Part shown: piece by piece, positions 19,315 to 27,696 of the stretch
Layout of the letters: the number at the start of each line of letters is the position of its first letter
Numbering within the stretch: position 1 is the first letter of the stretch
Source: Enterobacteriaceae bacterium ESL0689
GTDB taxonomy: Bacteria > Pseudomonadota > Gammaproteobacteria > Enterobacterales > Enterobacteriaceae
Length of the DNA stretch: 64,000 nt
Assembly (NCBI GenBank): GCA_029433525.1
Contig: JAQTIF010000001.1
Location: forward strand, 1-64,000
Direction: 5' to 3'
Made by a program: the position numbers and the translations under genes
Notes under the pieces: model-generated
The model's database searches: none
What the model was told of the DNA's origin: nothing
The model's input: the letters and a program-made list of their open reading frames with translations, nothing else

Positions 19315-20422
19315 TACCGGCATTATAATTGACCAGCTCGCCGATGTGCATCAACGCTTGATCGAGGGCTTCAGGCGTATCTATGGCGATGATATTAATC
19401 TCGATAGCGATACCCCGGACGGTCAGATGATCGGGCTGTTCTCACAGGAAATAGCCAACGTCAACCAGGCTATTGCCATGATTGTACAGATGCTGGATCC
19501 GTACAAGGCCACAGGAACCTGGCTTGAACAGCGCAGCATGTACGCGGGGGTCGTCCGTCGTGGTGCGGATTATAGTTATATCCATGACGTGGTATTCACG
19601 GGCAGGCCGAATATCCCGATCCCGGCAGGCGCGGTACTGGTCGACAGCAATCGCGTTAAATGGCTTACGCTGACGGCTATCAGCCTGAACACCAACGGTT
19701 CAGCGCGGGCGGGCATTCGCAGTGTTGAGCTGGGAGGATATTCTCTTTCCAGTGGTTCTGAGCTGACAATGGAAACAGTCACGGTTGGCGTTGAGAAGGT
19801 CACTACCACATCGGCCGCAATACCGGGGGCGTTTGAGGAAACAGACGGCAACCTGCTTATCCGCTTTATGCGTTCACATTCCATTAATAACCACGATGAT
19901 CGCCAGGGTCTTGAGGGGGCACTTCTTGATATTGCGGATGTAAAACAGGCGCGCGTATATGAGAACTACACCAGTCAGACCGATGGTAACGGTGTTCCGG
20001 GACATACGCTGAATGCAGTGGTTATCGGCGGCAGCGATTCCGATATCGCGCGAACCATTCTTAAAAAGAAAATGGGTGGCTGTGGTCTGATGGGTAATGT
20101 GGCGTATGTACTTCAGTATGCGGATCTACCGCGCACCGTCTATTTTGATCGCGCAGAGATTATCGACATCAGCATCAGACTGGTGCTGGAGCGCACGTCC
20201 GGTTTTAACGATATAGATACAGACGGTATCAAAGCCGCGCTGGCCGCAACGGAATTCACCATAGGCGAGAACGTTTACGCCATGCGGCTGACCTGCCAGG
20301 TTAATTCTGTGCCGGGTTTTTATATCAAATCCATACGGGTTAACGGTTCAGATACAGCGCTTATCGGCGTTCGCCAGTGCGCCAGGATCACGCCTGAAAA
20401 TGTGGAGGTACTGATTGAGTAA
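19298..20422 (+). CDS. Baseplate J-like protein
   Basis: A 374-residue wedge protein. It contains the conserved DINLDSDTPDGQMIGLFSQE segment near residue 30 and IPIPAGAVLVDSNRVKWLT near residue 105, both typical of the Baseplate_J family. It overlaps gp25 upstream and the DUF2612 gene downstream. The frame is intact. Confidence 0.88.
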   Translation: MLRITDTGIIIDQLADVHQRLIEGFRRIYGDDINLDSDTPDGQMIGLFSQEIANVNQAIAMIVQMLDPYKATGTWLEQRSMYAGVVRRGADYSYIHDVVFTGRPNIPIPAGAVLVDSNRVKWLTLTAISLNTNGSARAGIRSVELGGYSLSSGSELTMETVTVGVEKVTTTSAAIPGAFEETDGNLLIRFMRSHSINNHDDRQGLEGALLDIADVKQARVYENYTSQTDGNGVPGHTLNAVVIGGSDSDIARTILKKKMGGCGLMGNVAYVLQYADLPRTVYFDRAEIIDISIRLVLERTSGFNDIDTDGIKAALAATEFTIGENVYAMRLTCQVNSVPGFYIKSIRVNGSDTALIGVRQCARITPENVEVLIE

Positions 20423-21071
20423 ATCGCGGGAAGATTTTTTAATCTGGCAGTACAGAGGAAAACCGAAGGCCCGACAAACCGTCGGGCTTTTGCTTTCTGA
20501 AACTAAAAAAGTGTTTGGATCCGCAATTCAGCTTTCCACCCTGCTGGATGTTAATACCGCCACCGGCTATGCGCTGGATTTAGTCGGGCGGCACGCTGGG
20601 ATTGACCGGGTGATGAAGTCCATTATCCCCAAAGAGTATTTTGGCTGGTCGGAAGTTGAGGCGGCACTTGGGTTTAATACCGGTGTGTTCTACCGCTACG
20701 GTGACGCTTTAAAGGCATCTTCTGTACTGAATGATGACGAATATCGGTTTCTTATCAAAGCAAAAATCATCAAAAACTATCAGCAGCCTGATATTGCCGG
20801 TATTACGTATTCATTACGTCATTTACTGGGCGAGCAGGCTTTCATTATCGATAATTATGATATGTCGATGAATGTCGTTATCCCTGCCGGTTATTTAACA
20901 CCTTTTCGTATCCATGCTCTGAAAAATCTCGACATCTTATCGAGACCGGTGGGTGTCAGTTATAAATATCTCATTATTACCGATGCGCAGCCATTTGGCT
21001 GCATTCAAAATCCGCTCGCATTTGGTTTTAACGATGGAAAATTTACGAGGTTAATGAATGTCAGTTATTAA
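20415..21071 (+). CDS. Baseplate protein (DUF2612)
   Basis: A 218-residue protein in the place of gpI. It carries the DUF2612 pattern LLDVNTATGYALDLVGRHAG near residue 37 and a C-terminal Trp/Tyr-rich region ending FGFNDGKFTRLMNVSY. It links the baseplate to the tail fibres encoded next. The start is TTG, overlapping the J gene, and its end overlaps the fibre start. Confidence 0.8.
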   Translation: MSKSREDFLIWQYRGKPKARQTVGLLLSETKKVFGSAIQLSTLLDVNTATGYALDLVGRHAGIDRVMKSIIPKEYFGWSEVEAALGFNTGVFYRYGDALKASSVLNDDEYRFLIKAKIIKNYQQPDIAGITYSLRHLLGEQAFIIDNYDMSMNVVIPAGYLTPFRIHALKNLDILSRPVGVSYKYLIITDAQPFGCIQNPLAFGFNDGKFTRLMNVSY

Positions 21072-22242
21072 AAAACCCGATTTAAAAATATTTGCGCAGG
21101 ACGCTAAAACGGGAGAAATCGAAGCGTTCCCCGATGTCCTGAGGGGATGGGGAGTAACGCTGGACAGAACAGCGGGCAAACCACCGTTAGAGTGGTTTAA
21201 CGCAGTGGGTAAGCGTGTCGATGAATGGCTGATGTACCTGACGCAACGCGGGGTCGCCGAATGGGACGCTTCACTTTCCTATCCAAAAACTGCCATCGTT
21301 CAGTTCGGAAACGTTATTTATGTCTCTGTGAAAGAAACGAAGGGGGAACAACCGGATAAATCGCAGGCATCCTGGTCGACCTTTGACAGGTTTCTGGGGT
21401 TAAAAAACTATTACACCAGAACGGAATCCGATACCCGGTTTCAGCCAAAGGGAAATTACCAAACCGCCGGTTACAGCTATTCAAAGCAGGAATCGGACGG
21501 ATTGTATCTTCCTGCAACGGCACTGGGCACCGCTAACGGTCAGGTAATGACGGTAAATGGCCGCTATCCGTCCGCAAATAACCTGACGACTGCGTTTATG
21601 TCAAACAATACCCCGGATCTCCCGGGTGCGACTGGCGACAGGAATAAGCCCTCCCTTGAGGTGAGTAACGGTGGTAACAAATCGGCATCTGCGGCAATGA
21701 TGTTTCACCGGGAGGGGGACTTTGCCACCTTTTTCGGACTGGATACCGATAACTCCTTAGCTATTGGCGGGCATTCACTTGCCGGAAAACGATACCGGAT
21801 TTATCACGAGGGCTATACAGGGGATCTGTCTACCCAGACTGACGCACAGAACAGAGCAAACCAGGCTGAGCAGAATGCTAAAGACTGGACAAGCGCTCAG
21901 GTTACAAGTCTCACTAACAATATCAATACCCGTGCTACGCAGGAGTGGGTGGATCAGAATTTTGCGAGAAAGCCGGTCGGATACGTATCTCAAAACGGCT
22001 GGGTTAAAGACCCGACCACAGGAATAATAACGCAGTGGGGACGATTTACTGTCGATAAGAACACCCGACACGTTACGTTTCCCACCACGTTCCCAATAGG
22101 CTGTTTTAGTATTCAGATAACAGTTGGCGCGTACGCCTCTGTAACAGCAACGTATTTTAACGATACGTCGTCAGGTTTTGACGTGGCGCTAAACGGTTCA
22201 GATTCTAAATTTTCAATGTCGTGGTTTGCGATAGGGAGTTAA
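21058..22242 (+). CDS. Tail fibre protein
   Basis: A 394-residue receptor-binding fibre. The N-terminus (residues 1-60) is the baseplate-attachment region. The middle contains KNYYTRTESDTRFQPKGNYQ and a second Y-S-K-Q-E-S-D repeat, common in P2-like and lambda-like fibres. The C-terminal ~85 residues (YVSQNGWVKDPTTGIITQWG) are a gp53-type receptor-binding tip. The next gene is the fibre assembly protein. Confidence 0.85.
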   Translation: MSVIKKPDLKIFAQDAKTGEIEAFPDVLRGWGVTLDRTAGKPPLEWFNAVGKRVDEWLMYLTQRGVAEWDASLSYPKTAIVQFGNVIYVSVKETKGEQPDKSQASWSTFDRFLGLKNYYTRTESDTRFQPKGNYQTAGYSYSKQESDGLYLPATALGTANGQVMTVNGRYPSANNLTTAFMSNNTPDLPGATGDRNKPSLEVSNGGNKSASAAMMFHREGDFATFFGLDTDNSLAIGGHSLAGKRYRIYHEGYTGDLSTQTDAQNRANQAEQNAKDWTSAQVTSLTNNINTRATQEWVDQNFARKPVGYVSQNGWVKDPTTGIITQWGRFTVDKNTRHVTFPTTFPIGCFSIQITVGAYASVTATYFNDTSSGFDVALNGSDSKFSMSWFAIGS

Positions 22243-22244
22243 TA

Positions 22245-22463
22245 ATGATTTTTTTTTCAGCAGAAACACGGGGTTTTTATTTTGAATCGTTGATCGACGA
22301 TTATCAGCGGGGTAGTAGTTTCCCCGCTGACGTGGTCGCAGTAACGGAACAGGAATACGAGGAGTATCAATCACAACCGCCAGACGGGCTGACGATTGGC
22401 TCCAAAGACGGACGTCCAGCCTGGATACCTGAAACGACTGACAATTCAATCGTAACGGGTTAA
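22245..22463 (+). CDS. Small tail fibre assembly protein (Tfa-like)
   Basis: A 72-residue protein starting MIFFSAETRGFYFESLID, with the typical WIPETTD end region. I chose ATG 22245, 2 bases after the fibre stop; upstream in-frame codons belong to the fibre gene. It is shorter than full Tfa chaperones (about 150-200 residues). It would help the fibre fold. Confidence 0.65.
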   Translation: MIFFSAETRGFYFESLIDDYQRGSSFPADVVAVTEQEYEEYQSQPPDGLTIGSKDGRPAWIPETTDNSIVTG

Positions 22464-22496
22464 AATCGCTCAAAATACCTAATTTGAGTGTAGCGT

Positions 22497-23540
22497 ATGT
22501 ACCCCGATAAATCCAGACTGGTCTATTTAGACGCGTTACGAGGTATCGCTGCCTCGACGGTTGTTTTTTCTCACTACGCTGAACGCACGCCCGTGCACAG
22601 ATACTGGATATTCGATTTTTTTACGCCGGGCCAGTTTGGCGTAGTGGTGTTTTTTCTGTTAAGCGGTTTTGTTATTCCGTTTAGTCTGAAGCAAAGAGCA
22701 GGGGGAATACGAGACTTTATTATCTCCAGATTTTTTAGATTATATCCAGCCTATTGGTTGTCTATATTTTTAGCGGTTATATTGGCGTATTTTTTTACCG
22801 AATCACCAATTTCTGGTGATATGGCTTTAGCTAATTTAACGATGTTGCAAAAATTATTAGGCTATCCGGATGCGTTGGGCGTTTATTGGACGCTACTCGT
22901 TGAGCTTGCCTTCTATTTTGTTTGCACTATATTCGCAGTCGCGGGGGTATTATTTGAAATAAAATTTAGATTTTATATCTCTATCCTGTTTTTGTTTGTA
23001 AGTGTTTTTGCTTCAATTATCCGTTACCTGACTGCCATTCCTGTTCCGGTTGGTATCGTTGTATCGTTATCTCTGATGTTTTTTGGTAGTGTCTGGAGGG
23101 ACGCCACTTTAAATAAAAATAGACAGGCGAGGCAATATTCAGTAGTGTGGGGCTTGCTGTTCGTTGTGTTTTTTCCCGTAATTTCGTTTTTGGTTTACGA
23201 TATTGATAGGGGATTAGGTGAGAGTGCGTATAGCTATATCGGCAGTTTTTTTACTGGAATTATTTTTTTTCTGCTTTTTACAGCTAAAGTTAAATTGAAA
23301 TCAAAAGTGCCGGTCTCCCTAGGGTTGATAAGCTACTCCATATACTTAACACACCCAATTATTTTAGGATTGACTAATAAGGCGGTTGATTTAAGTAGTT
23401 CGTTTAATCTGTTAGCGTTTACAGGATATATTTCGGGAACAATCGTACTAGCGGCACTCTCCTATTTTTTAATTGAGAAACCCGGTATAGCGTTAGGCAG
23501 GAAAGTGAAGAAAAAATTGAGTTCAGGAACTGAGGCGTAG
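22497..23540 (+). CDS. Acyltransferase 3 family membrane protein (lysogenic conversion candidate)
   Basis: A 347-residue inner-membrane acyltransferase with about ten transmembrane segments. The first region has LVYLDALRGIAASTVVFSHY, which includes the conserved Arg and His of the family. Members add acetyl groups to O-antigen or other surface sugars. It lies between the fibre genes and the CRISPR mini-array, is clearly more AT-rich than the tail genes, and ends a transcript, all typical of a cargo gene. It probably changes the surface to block superinfection. Confidence 0.82.
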   Translation: MYPDKSRLVYLDALRGIAASTVVFSHYAERTPVHRYWIFDFFTPGQFGVVVFFLLSGFVIPFSLKQRAGGIRDFIISRFFRLYPAYWLSIFLAVILAYFFTESPISGDMALANLTMLQKLLGYPDALGVYWTLLVELAFYFVCTIFAVAGVLFEIKFRFYISILFLFVSVFASIIRYLTAIPVPVGIVVSLSLMFFGSVWRDATLNKNRQARQYSVVWGLLFVVFFPVISFLVYDIDRGLGESAYSYIGSFFTGIIFFLLFTAKVKLKSKVPVSLGLISYSIYLTHPIILGLTNKAVDLSSSFNLLAFTGYISGTIVLAALSYFLIEKPGIALGRKVKKKLSSGTEA

Positions 23541-23551
23541 TTTGAATCGTC

Positions 23552-23580
23552 TTGATAATCGGTACTGTTTTTGATATGAA
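23552..23580 (+). promoter_or_regulatory. Sigma70-like promoter for CRISPR mini-array
   Basis: TTGATA at 23552-23557, a 17-base spacer, and TATGAA at 23575-23580. Predicted initiation near 23587 lies about 18 bases before the first repeat at 23605. Confidence 0.6.
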
Positions 23581-23604
23581 TAAACCTGCTTTAAGTCAAA
23601 TAGA

Positions 23605-23755
23605 GTGTTCCCCGCGTGAGCGGGGATGAACCGTAATTGTTCATTAGAGTATTGTGGAGGAAGGTGTGTTCCCCGCGCGAGCGGGGATGAACCGTATCCG
23701 GCGAAATTATGTCGAACTGGGAACAGGTGTTCCCCGCGAATGCGGGGTGATTTAT
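23605..23755 (+). CRISPR. Type I-E CRISPR mini-array, three repeats and two spacers
   Basis: Repeat 1 (23605-23633) and repeat 2 (23666-23694) are 29 bases and differ at one base. They have the I-E form GTGTTCCCCGCG...CGGGGATGAACCG. Spacers 1 (23634-23665) and 2 (23695-23726) are each exactly 32 bases, the I-E unit length. Repeat 3 (23727-23755) is degenerate after its palindrome, as leader-distal repeats often are. There are no cas genes in the window. A promoter lies upstream and a terminator downstream, so it is a discrete transcription unit inside the prophage. Confidence 0.88.
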
Positions 23756-23765
23756 TAAGTGTACC

Positions 23766-23796
23766 AACCCCGTTCTAAGCGACGGGGTTTTTTATT
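23766..23796 (+). terminator. Intrinsic terminator after CRISPR mini-array
   Basis: Stem AACCCCGT / ACGGGGTT around an 8-base loop, followed by a T run. It starts 11 bases after the degenerate third repeat. Confidence 0.75.
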
Positions 23797-23813
23797 GCAT
23801 TCAGAGCGACTGG

Positions 23814-23843
23814 TTGACACTGTTCCAATCTATGCTCTATAGT
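23814..23843 (+). promoter_or_regulatory. Sigma70-like promoter ahead of fourth c4-like leader
   Basis: TTGACA at 23814-23819, an 18-base spacer, TATAGT at 23838-23843. It closely matches the promoter of leader copy 2 at 1375-1404. Confidence 0.65.
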
Positions 23844-23847
23844 GACC

Positions 23848-24035
23848 ACAGGTGCTGAACACACCTCAGTAAGCGGAATCCGCGCCCGAAAGATATGCGG
23901 TTTTTTTGTATCCAGATTTCATTGAATAATGGTCGGGTAGCGTGCATACCGAAAAATAGCCGAAGGGCTAAGGTTGCAGGCCGTCTTACTGCGGTGTTCA
24001 AGTGCCTGACCAACCCTGCTGAATACAGGGTTTTC
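23848..24035 (+). ncRNA. c4-like structured leader RNA, copy 4
   Basis: CTGAACAC near 23855 can pair with GTGTTCA near 23994, CAGTAAGCGG near 23867 with CCGTCTTACTG near 23981, and CCGCGCCCGA near 23880 with the GTCGGGTAGCG region near 23932. The order of these segments, and the internal TATCCAGATTTCAT string, match leader copy 2 at 1410-1590. It precedes another Bro-N antirepressor. Confidence 0.6.
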
Positions 24036-24061
24036 TGAACAAATCAGTAAGGATACAACTC

Positions 24062-24634
24062 ATGACAACCTCACTCGTTTTTCACAATGTCAATTTCAAT
24101 ATAATCAATCGTAATAATCAAATCTGGCTCACTGCCGTTGAGATTGCACAAGCGTTGCAATACAAAACGGAAAGCTCGGTAAGCCGAATTTATTCCAGAT
24201 ACTCCGATGAGTTTACCGCTGGAATGTCCGAGACAGTCAAATTGACCGTCTCGGGAAATCTCACCAAAGTTGTTCGTATTTTTTCTCTGCGTGGCGCACA
24301 TCTGATCGCTATGTTTGCCCGCACTCCGGTTGCCAAAGAGTTTCGCCGCTGGGTTCTTGATATTCTTGATCGCGAAGTAGCAATCAATCTTCCTGCGAAG
24401 GATGATCCATCAATTCGTGAAAAACACGCATACAACGCCAATGCTTTAGCTAAACACTATGAAGTTATGTATGAAGCCTGGAAGAACCAAATTTACCCGG
24501 CGTTACGCGCAATTGAATCCCCCCTTGCAACGCGTCTTTGTGATCGCTTCAAAGATAGTGCTATTTTCATGATGTATGTGCAGGAAGAAGCAGAAAAGCA
24601 ATTACAGAAAGGGGAAGTAGCACGGATTTTATAA
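24062..24634 (+). CDS. Bro-N domain antirepressor
   Basis: A 190-residue protein. Residues 10-110 form a Bro-N domain (NQIWLTAVEIAQALQYKTES, RGAHLIAMFARTPVAKEFRR), homologous to the gene at 2513 but with an intact frame and a different C-terminus. It is likely to relieve phage repression or act in superinfection. It follows c4-like leader copy 4 and is followed by a terminator. Confidence 0.82.
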   Translation: MTTSLVFHNVNFNIINRNNQIWLTAVEIAQALQYKTESSVSRIYSRYSDEFTAGMSETVKLTVSGNLTKVVRIFSLRGAHLIAMFARTPVAKEFRRWVLDILDREVAINLPAKDDPSIREKHAYNANALAKHYEVMYEAWKNQIYPALRAIESPLATRLCDRFKDSAIFMMYVQEEAEKQLQKGEVARIL

Positions 24635-24640
24635 AAGAAA

Positions 24641-24663
24641 AACCGCCAGTGGGTGCTGGCGGT
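24641..24663 (+). terminator. Hairpin terminator after Bro-N antirepressor
   Basis: ACCGCCAG / CTGGCGGT stem with a TGGGTG loop. The T-run is weak, but an A-rich stretch precedes it, so it may work in both directions or as an attenuator. Confidence 0.5.
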
Positions 24664-24695
24664 CTACTGAAGTCTAACAACGTGTAGGAACGTAT

Positions 24696-25439
24696 ATGAC
24701 TAAACAAACTGTAGCAAATGTGCGATCTGTTGTCACTGATAAAATCATTGATAGTCAGTCATTACTCGAAATGGTTAATCAGACCCGCAGGCGGTGTGGT
24801 GAAAGTCCGGTTCGTAACAATGTTTTTGTTGAGCGAATCAAGGATGAGCTTGATGGCGAGACCTACAAAAATTTTGTAGGTCAAAAAAACGGCGCAGAAA
24901 TTGAAGTCATTGAAATGTCCATCAAGCAGGCCCTCCGCGTTGCTGCTCGCGAATCGAAAGCCGTTCGGCGCTCACTGGTAGATAAACTGGAAGATATGCA
25001 GGCTCCCCCCGCAATACAGAAAAACCAGTCTGGCATTACTGAGTACCGACTGGCAAAAGCGGATCAGTTAAAAGCTCAGGCACTGGAAAAAAACATCGCT
25101 AGCACCCGTGAGATTATGGCTCTTCTTCCACGCCTCGACCCAGTAGCGCACCAAACACTGGCGGCTTCATTGATTAATCCGCTGATTGGTTATGACGCAA
25201 TACCATTACCCGTAATCGAAGAGCATTACTACACCGCTGGCGAAGTTGGTGCAATGCTTGGTGTATCTGCTCAGAAGATCGGACGCGTCGCTAACGCGAA
25301 CAACCTTAAAACTGAACAGAACGGAAAGTTCTTTCTCGATAAGTCAGCGCACTCCAGCAAACAGGTAGAGGCATTCCGCTATAATGCTGAGGGCGTGAAA
25401 GCACTTAGTCACCTTATTATTGGAGCGGATGTGGCCTGA
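24696..25439 (+). CDS. Phage regulatory protein, antirepressor-like
   Basis: A 247-residue protein. The N-terminus (SQSLLEMVNQTRRRCGESPV, FVERIKDEL) resembles the N-terminal part of Rha- and ORF6N-type phage regulators. The C-terminal part contains a likely DNA-binding segment (YYTAGEVGAMLGVSAQKIGR, residues 180-200). It is the last gene before the attachment site. Its role is probably in lysogeny control, but I cannot define it. Confidence 0.7.
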   Translation: MTKQTVANVRSVVTDKIIDSQSLLEMVNQTRRRCGESPVRNNVFVERIKDELDGETYKNFVGQKNGAEIEVIEMSIKQALRVAARESKAVRRSLVDKLEDMQAPPAIQKNQSGITEYRLAKADQLKAQALEKNIASTREIMALLPRLDPVAHQTLAASLINPLIGYDAIPLPVIEEHYYTAGEVGAMLGVSAQKIGRVANANNLKTEQNGKFFLDKSAHSSKQVEAFRYNAEGVKALSHLIIGADVA

Positions 25440-25467
25440 TAATCACAATTTCAGTGACACCTTAACC

Positions 25468-25490
25468 AAACCCGCCGAGGCGGGTTTTTA
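25468..25490 (+). terminator. Intrinsic terminator
   Basis: AACCCGCC / GGCGGGTT stem with a short loop and TTTTT tail, 30 bases after the last prophage gene. Confidence 0.8.
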
Positions 25491-25519
25491 TGGTACAGGT
25501 CATATCAATTTGAGATAAG

Positions 25520-25550
25520 GTGTTCCCCTGCGTGAGCGGGGATGAACCTG
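25520..25550 (+). repeat. Solitary type I-E CRISPR-like repeat
   Basis: Matches the mini-array repeat at 23605 except for an inserted T in the middle of the left arm and one near the end. No second repeat or 32-base spacer follows. It lies 30 bases after a terminator and about 145 bases before the attachment core. Confidence 0.7.
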
Positions 25551-25569
25551 GTTGAGTGGGCTGGTAGCT

Positions 25570-25629
25570 TGTGCCATATTTGTGCCATACATGGTAAAGC
25601 ACCATCCCATTTCTTACGTTATGTGCCAT
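25570..25629 (+). repeat. Direct repeats, candidate integrase arm sites
   Basis: TGTGCCAT occurs at 25570, 25581 and 25622, all on the phage side of the attachment core. Clusters of short direct repeats beside a core are typical of integrase arm-binding sites. The integrase itself is outside the window. Confidence 0.45.
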
Positions 25630-25693
25630 CATGTTATGCGGTGTGAATGCGGCAATGTGTATGTAAAACAGTTAGTTAAATGTGAATCTACTA

Positions 25694-25739
25694 ATTCGTA
25701 ATGCGAAGGTCGTAGGTTCGACTCCTATTATCGGCACCA
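25694..25739 (+). other. Prophage attachment site: 46-bp 3' end of tRNA-Thr(CGT)
   Basis: The core begins ATTCGTAATGCGAAGG and ends TTATCGGCACCA. It contains the CGT anticodon, the anticodon 3' arm, the T-arm (loop TTCGACT) and the acceptor 3' strand with CCA. As I recall it, this is the core used by P22 at thrW. The 5' half of the tRNA is absent (upstream sequence is phage), so this is the distal att site and no functional tRNA is encoded here. Confidence 0.9.
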
Positions 25740-26452
25740 TATTTTCCAATGAAATCATATAATTACTGTTGCATTGTTTTGCTTTTCTTAACACGAATGT
25801 GCATTTTTGCGCGTTGTGAGTGTGGCAAAATTGTGGCAGGTACAGTGAGATTGTTTGTGGCCCAATGCAAGGGTATGCTAACAGCATGTCTTACCTTGAA
25901 GCTCCCCTCTATCTTGTCTTTTGAGCAATATTATTACTTTGATGGCTTCTGGTTACGGATGTTGACAATCCAGTGCTTGCCTGCACGGATGGGTCGAAAA
26001 GATGTCACTACAAAAGCATACATTCAAACACTTTTAGTAGTCCATTTCGGTATTTGCATTCTTGACTAACCACTTGCATTTTACTTAGCCATGTCTGACA
26101 AAAAAGCATCCAATACCCTGCTAAATTGACAGTTAGCTTTGAGCGCGGAGCGAAAGCTGGTCCAGTATGCCAACTAGAAAAGGTGACAGAAGTGCTAGCG
26201 ATTCAAGCCGGCTTGATGTGAGTTACTTAGTCGGAATGAACTCAGAAAATAGCGTCAAGCAGCTGAGCTTTCCTGTGGTCTTAAAAGCAATAACTGAAAG
26301 CACGTCTTATACTACAAATCCGCTCTAACATATTAACCGCACTTATGATTTTTTCTTAAATTCAATAGGTTAATCATAGTTGTTAGGTCAACAAAAATCA
26401 GTAGCTTTAAGCGCTTAAGCCTTCCCTAAGGAAAATAGAGCAGACTAACTAT
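25740..26452. other. Intergenic region between prophage end and IS903-like copy 1
   Basis: About 710 bases with no convincing gene. A 106-codon frame at 25749 has no recognisable domain and a Cys-rich composition unlike real proteins of this genome. Short simple AT-rich stretches are present. It should be the host sequence that lay to the right of thrW, or a degraded remnant. Confidence 0.55.
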
Positions 26453-27511
26453 GGCTTTGTTGAATAAATCGAACTTTCAGGTGACTGGCGGATCTGATAG
26501 CTACAGTCATTTCAATATCTGGTCACTATGGCAAAGCAAAAGTTTAAAATAACCAACTGGAATGCCTACAATAACGCACTCGGACAACGTGGCTCACTGA
26601 CGATCTGGCTTGATGAGGCTGCCATTGCTGCATGGACTGACAGTGCAAAGCCTGAGAGGCGAGGCCGGCCACTTCACTACACCGATATGGCAATTACCAC
26701 GGTACTGATGATGAAACGTGTGTTCAACCTGCCGCTCCGGGCTTTACAGGGCTTCGTTGACTCGATTTTTAAGCTGATGGCTCTGCCGCTGCGTTGTCCG
26801 GACTACTCTCTGGTCAGCAAACGTGCCAGGACTGTTAACATCAGCATAAAAACGCCAGCCCGTGGTGAAATCTCACACCTCGTCATTGACAGTACTGGCC
26901 TGAAAGTCGCTGGTGAAGGTGAATGGAAAGTCCGGCAGCACGGGACTGACAAGCGCAGAGTGTGGCGCAGGCTTCATCTGGCCGCAGACAGAGCGACGCA
27001 GAAGATAATCTGTGCTGACTTATCGCTCAGCGGAACGACGGATGCGCAGGCACTGGAGGGTTTGATAAACCAGACCCACAGGAAAATCAGGGAAGCTTCG
27101 GCAGACGGTGCTTACGACACACATTACTGCCACGATGCCTTGTTGAGGAAAAAAATCAGGCCACTGATCCCGCCACGAAGTGGCGCGTAATACTGGTCCG
27201 GGAAGTATCATGAACGTAACCACGCGGTGGCCAATCAGCATCTGAGCGGCAGTAATGATGTCTGGAAAAAGAAAGTGGGCTATCACCGGCGTTCACTGGC
27301 AGAAACAGCGATGTACCGCGTCAAAACGTTGCTGGGTGGTCATCTGAGCCTGCGAGACTATGATGCGCAGGTGGGTGAAGCGATGGCGATGATCAAAGCG
27401 CTGAATCGAATGACGTCGTTGGGTATGCCGCATAGTGTCCGGATCGCATAACGGATGTATCCGAGGGAACCATAGACTCCATCGACTGCCTCTGATTTAT
27501 TCAACAAAGCC
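26453..27511 (+). mobile_element. IS903-like element, copy 1
   Basis: A 1059-base element with 18-base terminal inverted repeats GGCTTTGTTGAATAAATC, exact at both ends. The size and ends match IS903 of the IS5 family. The 9-base flanks (ACTAACTAT and GGTAGCTGA) do not match, so no target duplication is visible; rearrangement after insertion is likely. It is in the same orientation as copy 2. Confidence 0.93.
26528..27451 (+). pseudogene. IS903-like transposase with premature stop
   Basis: This is the IS5-family DDE transposase. It is nearly identical to the intact copy at 37323, but codon 221 is TAA (27188-27190) where copy 2 has CAA (Gln). The Asp of LVIDSTGLKV and of ICADLSLSGTTDAQ are present, but the C-terminal Glu region falls after the stop. 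The first 220 residues can be made, but they lack the last part of the active site. Confidence 0.9.
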
Positions 27512-27520
27512 GGTAGCTGA

Positions 27521-27694
27521 ATGAAAGATAAACTTTTGGTCATTTTTATTCTAATCATTCCATTGATTCTATGCTCTTGCGATAAAAAAGATGAAGATTG
27601 TTTATCGACGCCAGAGAATAAATTGAACGAACATAACTACGATAAATGTGCCCTGTGCAGTAATAACAACCCTAGCCCTAAGCGAGAATGGTAA
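27521..27694 (+). CDS. trbK: TrbK-like entry exclusion lipoprotein, small
   Basis: A 57-residue protein with a signal sequence ending in a lipobox-like CSC near residue 20, followed by KKDEDC and a NEHNYDKC region. This is the form of TrbK lipoproteins that block entry of related conjugative plasmids. It lies directly before a TrbL gene, as in IncP-type trb operons. It begins only 9 bases after the end of the IS, so upstream trb genes were lost. Confidence 0.55.
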   Translation: MKDKLLVIFILIIPLILCSCDKKDEDCLSTPENKLNEHNYDKCALCSNNNPSPKREW

Positions 27695-27696
27695 TT

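Larger units (their letters stand above)
1..25739. mobile_element. Prophage (right-hand part), contractile-tail type, integrated at tRNA-Thr(CGT)
   Basis: The gene order is lysis, antirepressors, terminase, portal, head, sheath/tube, tape measure, baseplate J/gp25, fibre, cargo, regulators. The sheath, Gp138-like and baseplate J proteins indicate a contractile tail. The right boundary is a 46-bp tRNA 3'-end core at 25694-25739 that is not preceded by the rest of a tRNA, so it is the distal attachment site. The integrase, immunity and replication genes are not in the window and should lie to the left. Many genes carry single-base frameshifts, so either the prophage is decaying or the assembly has homopolymer errors here. 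Confidence 0.93.

Noticed and set aside
25694..25739. Functional tRNA gene at the prophage end
   Set aside because: Only the 3' half is present; the 5' half is phage sequence.
23540..26000. Chromosomal CRISPR-Cas locus
   Set aside because: No cas genes, only three repeats with one degenerate, and the location is inside the prophage.
25749..26069. 106-codon frame after the attachment site
   Set aside because: Cys- and aromatic-rich with no domain or ribosome site.
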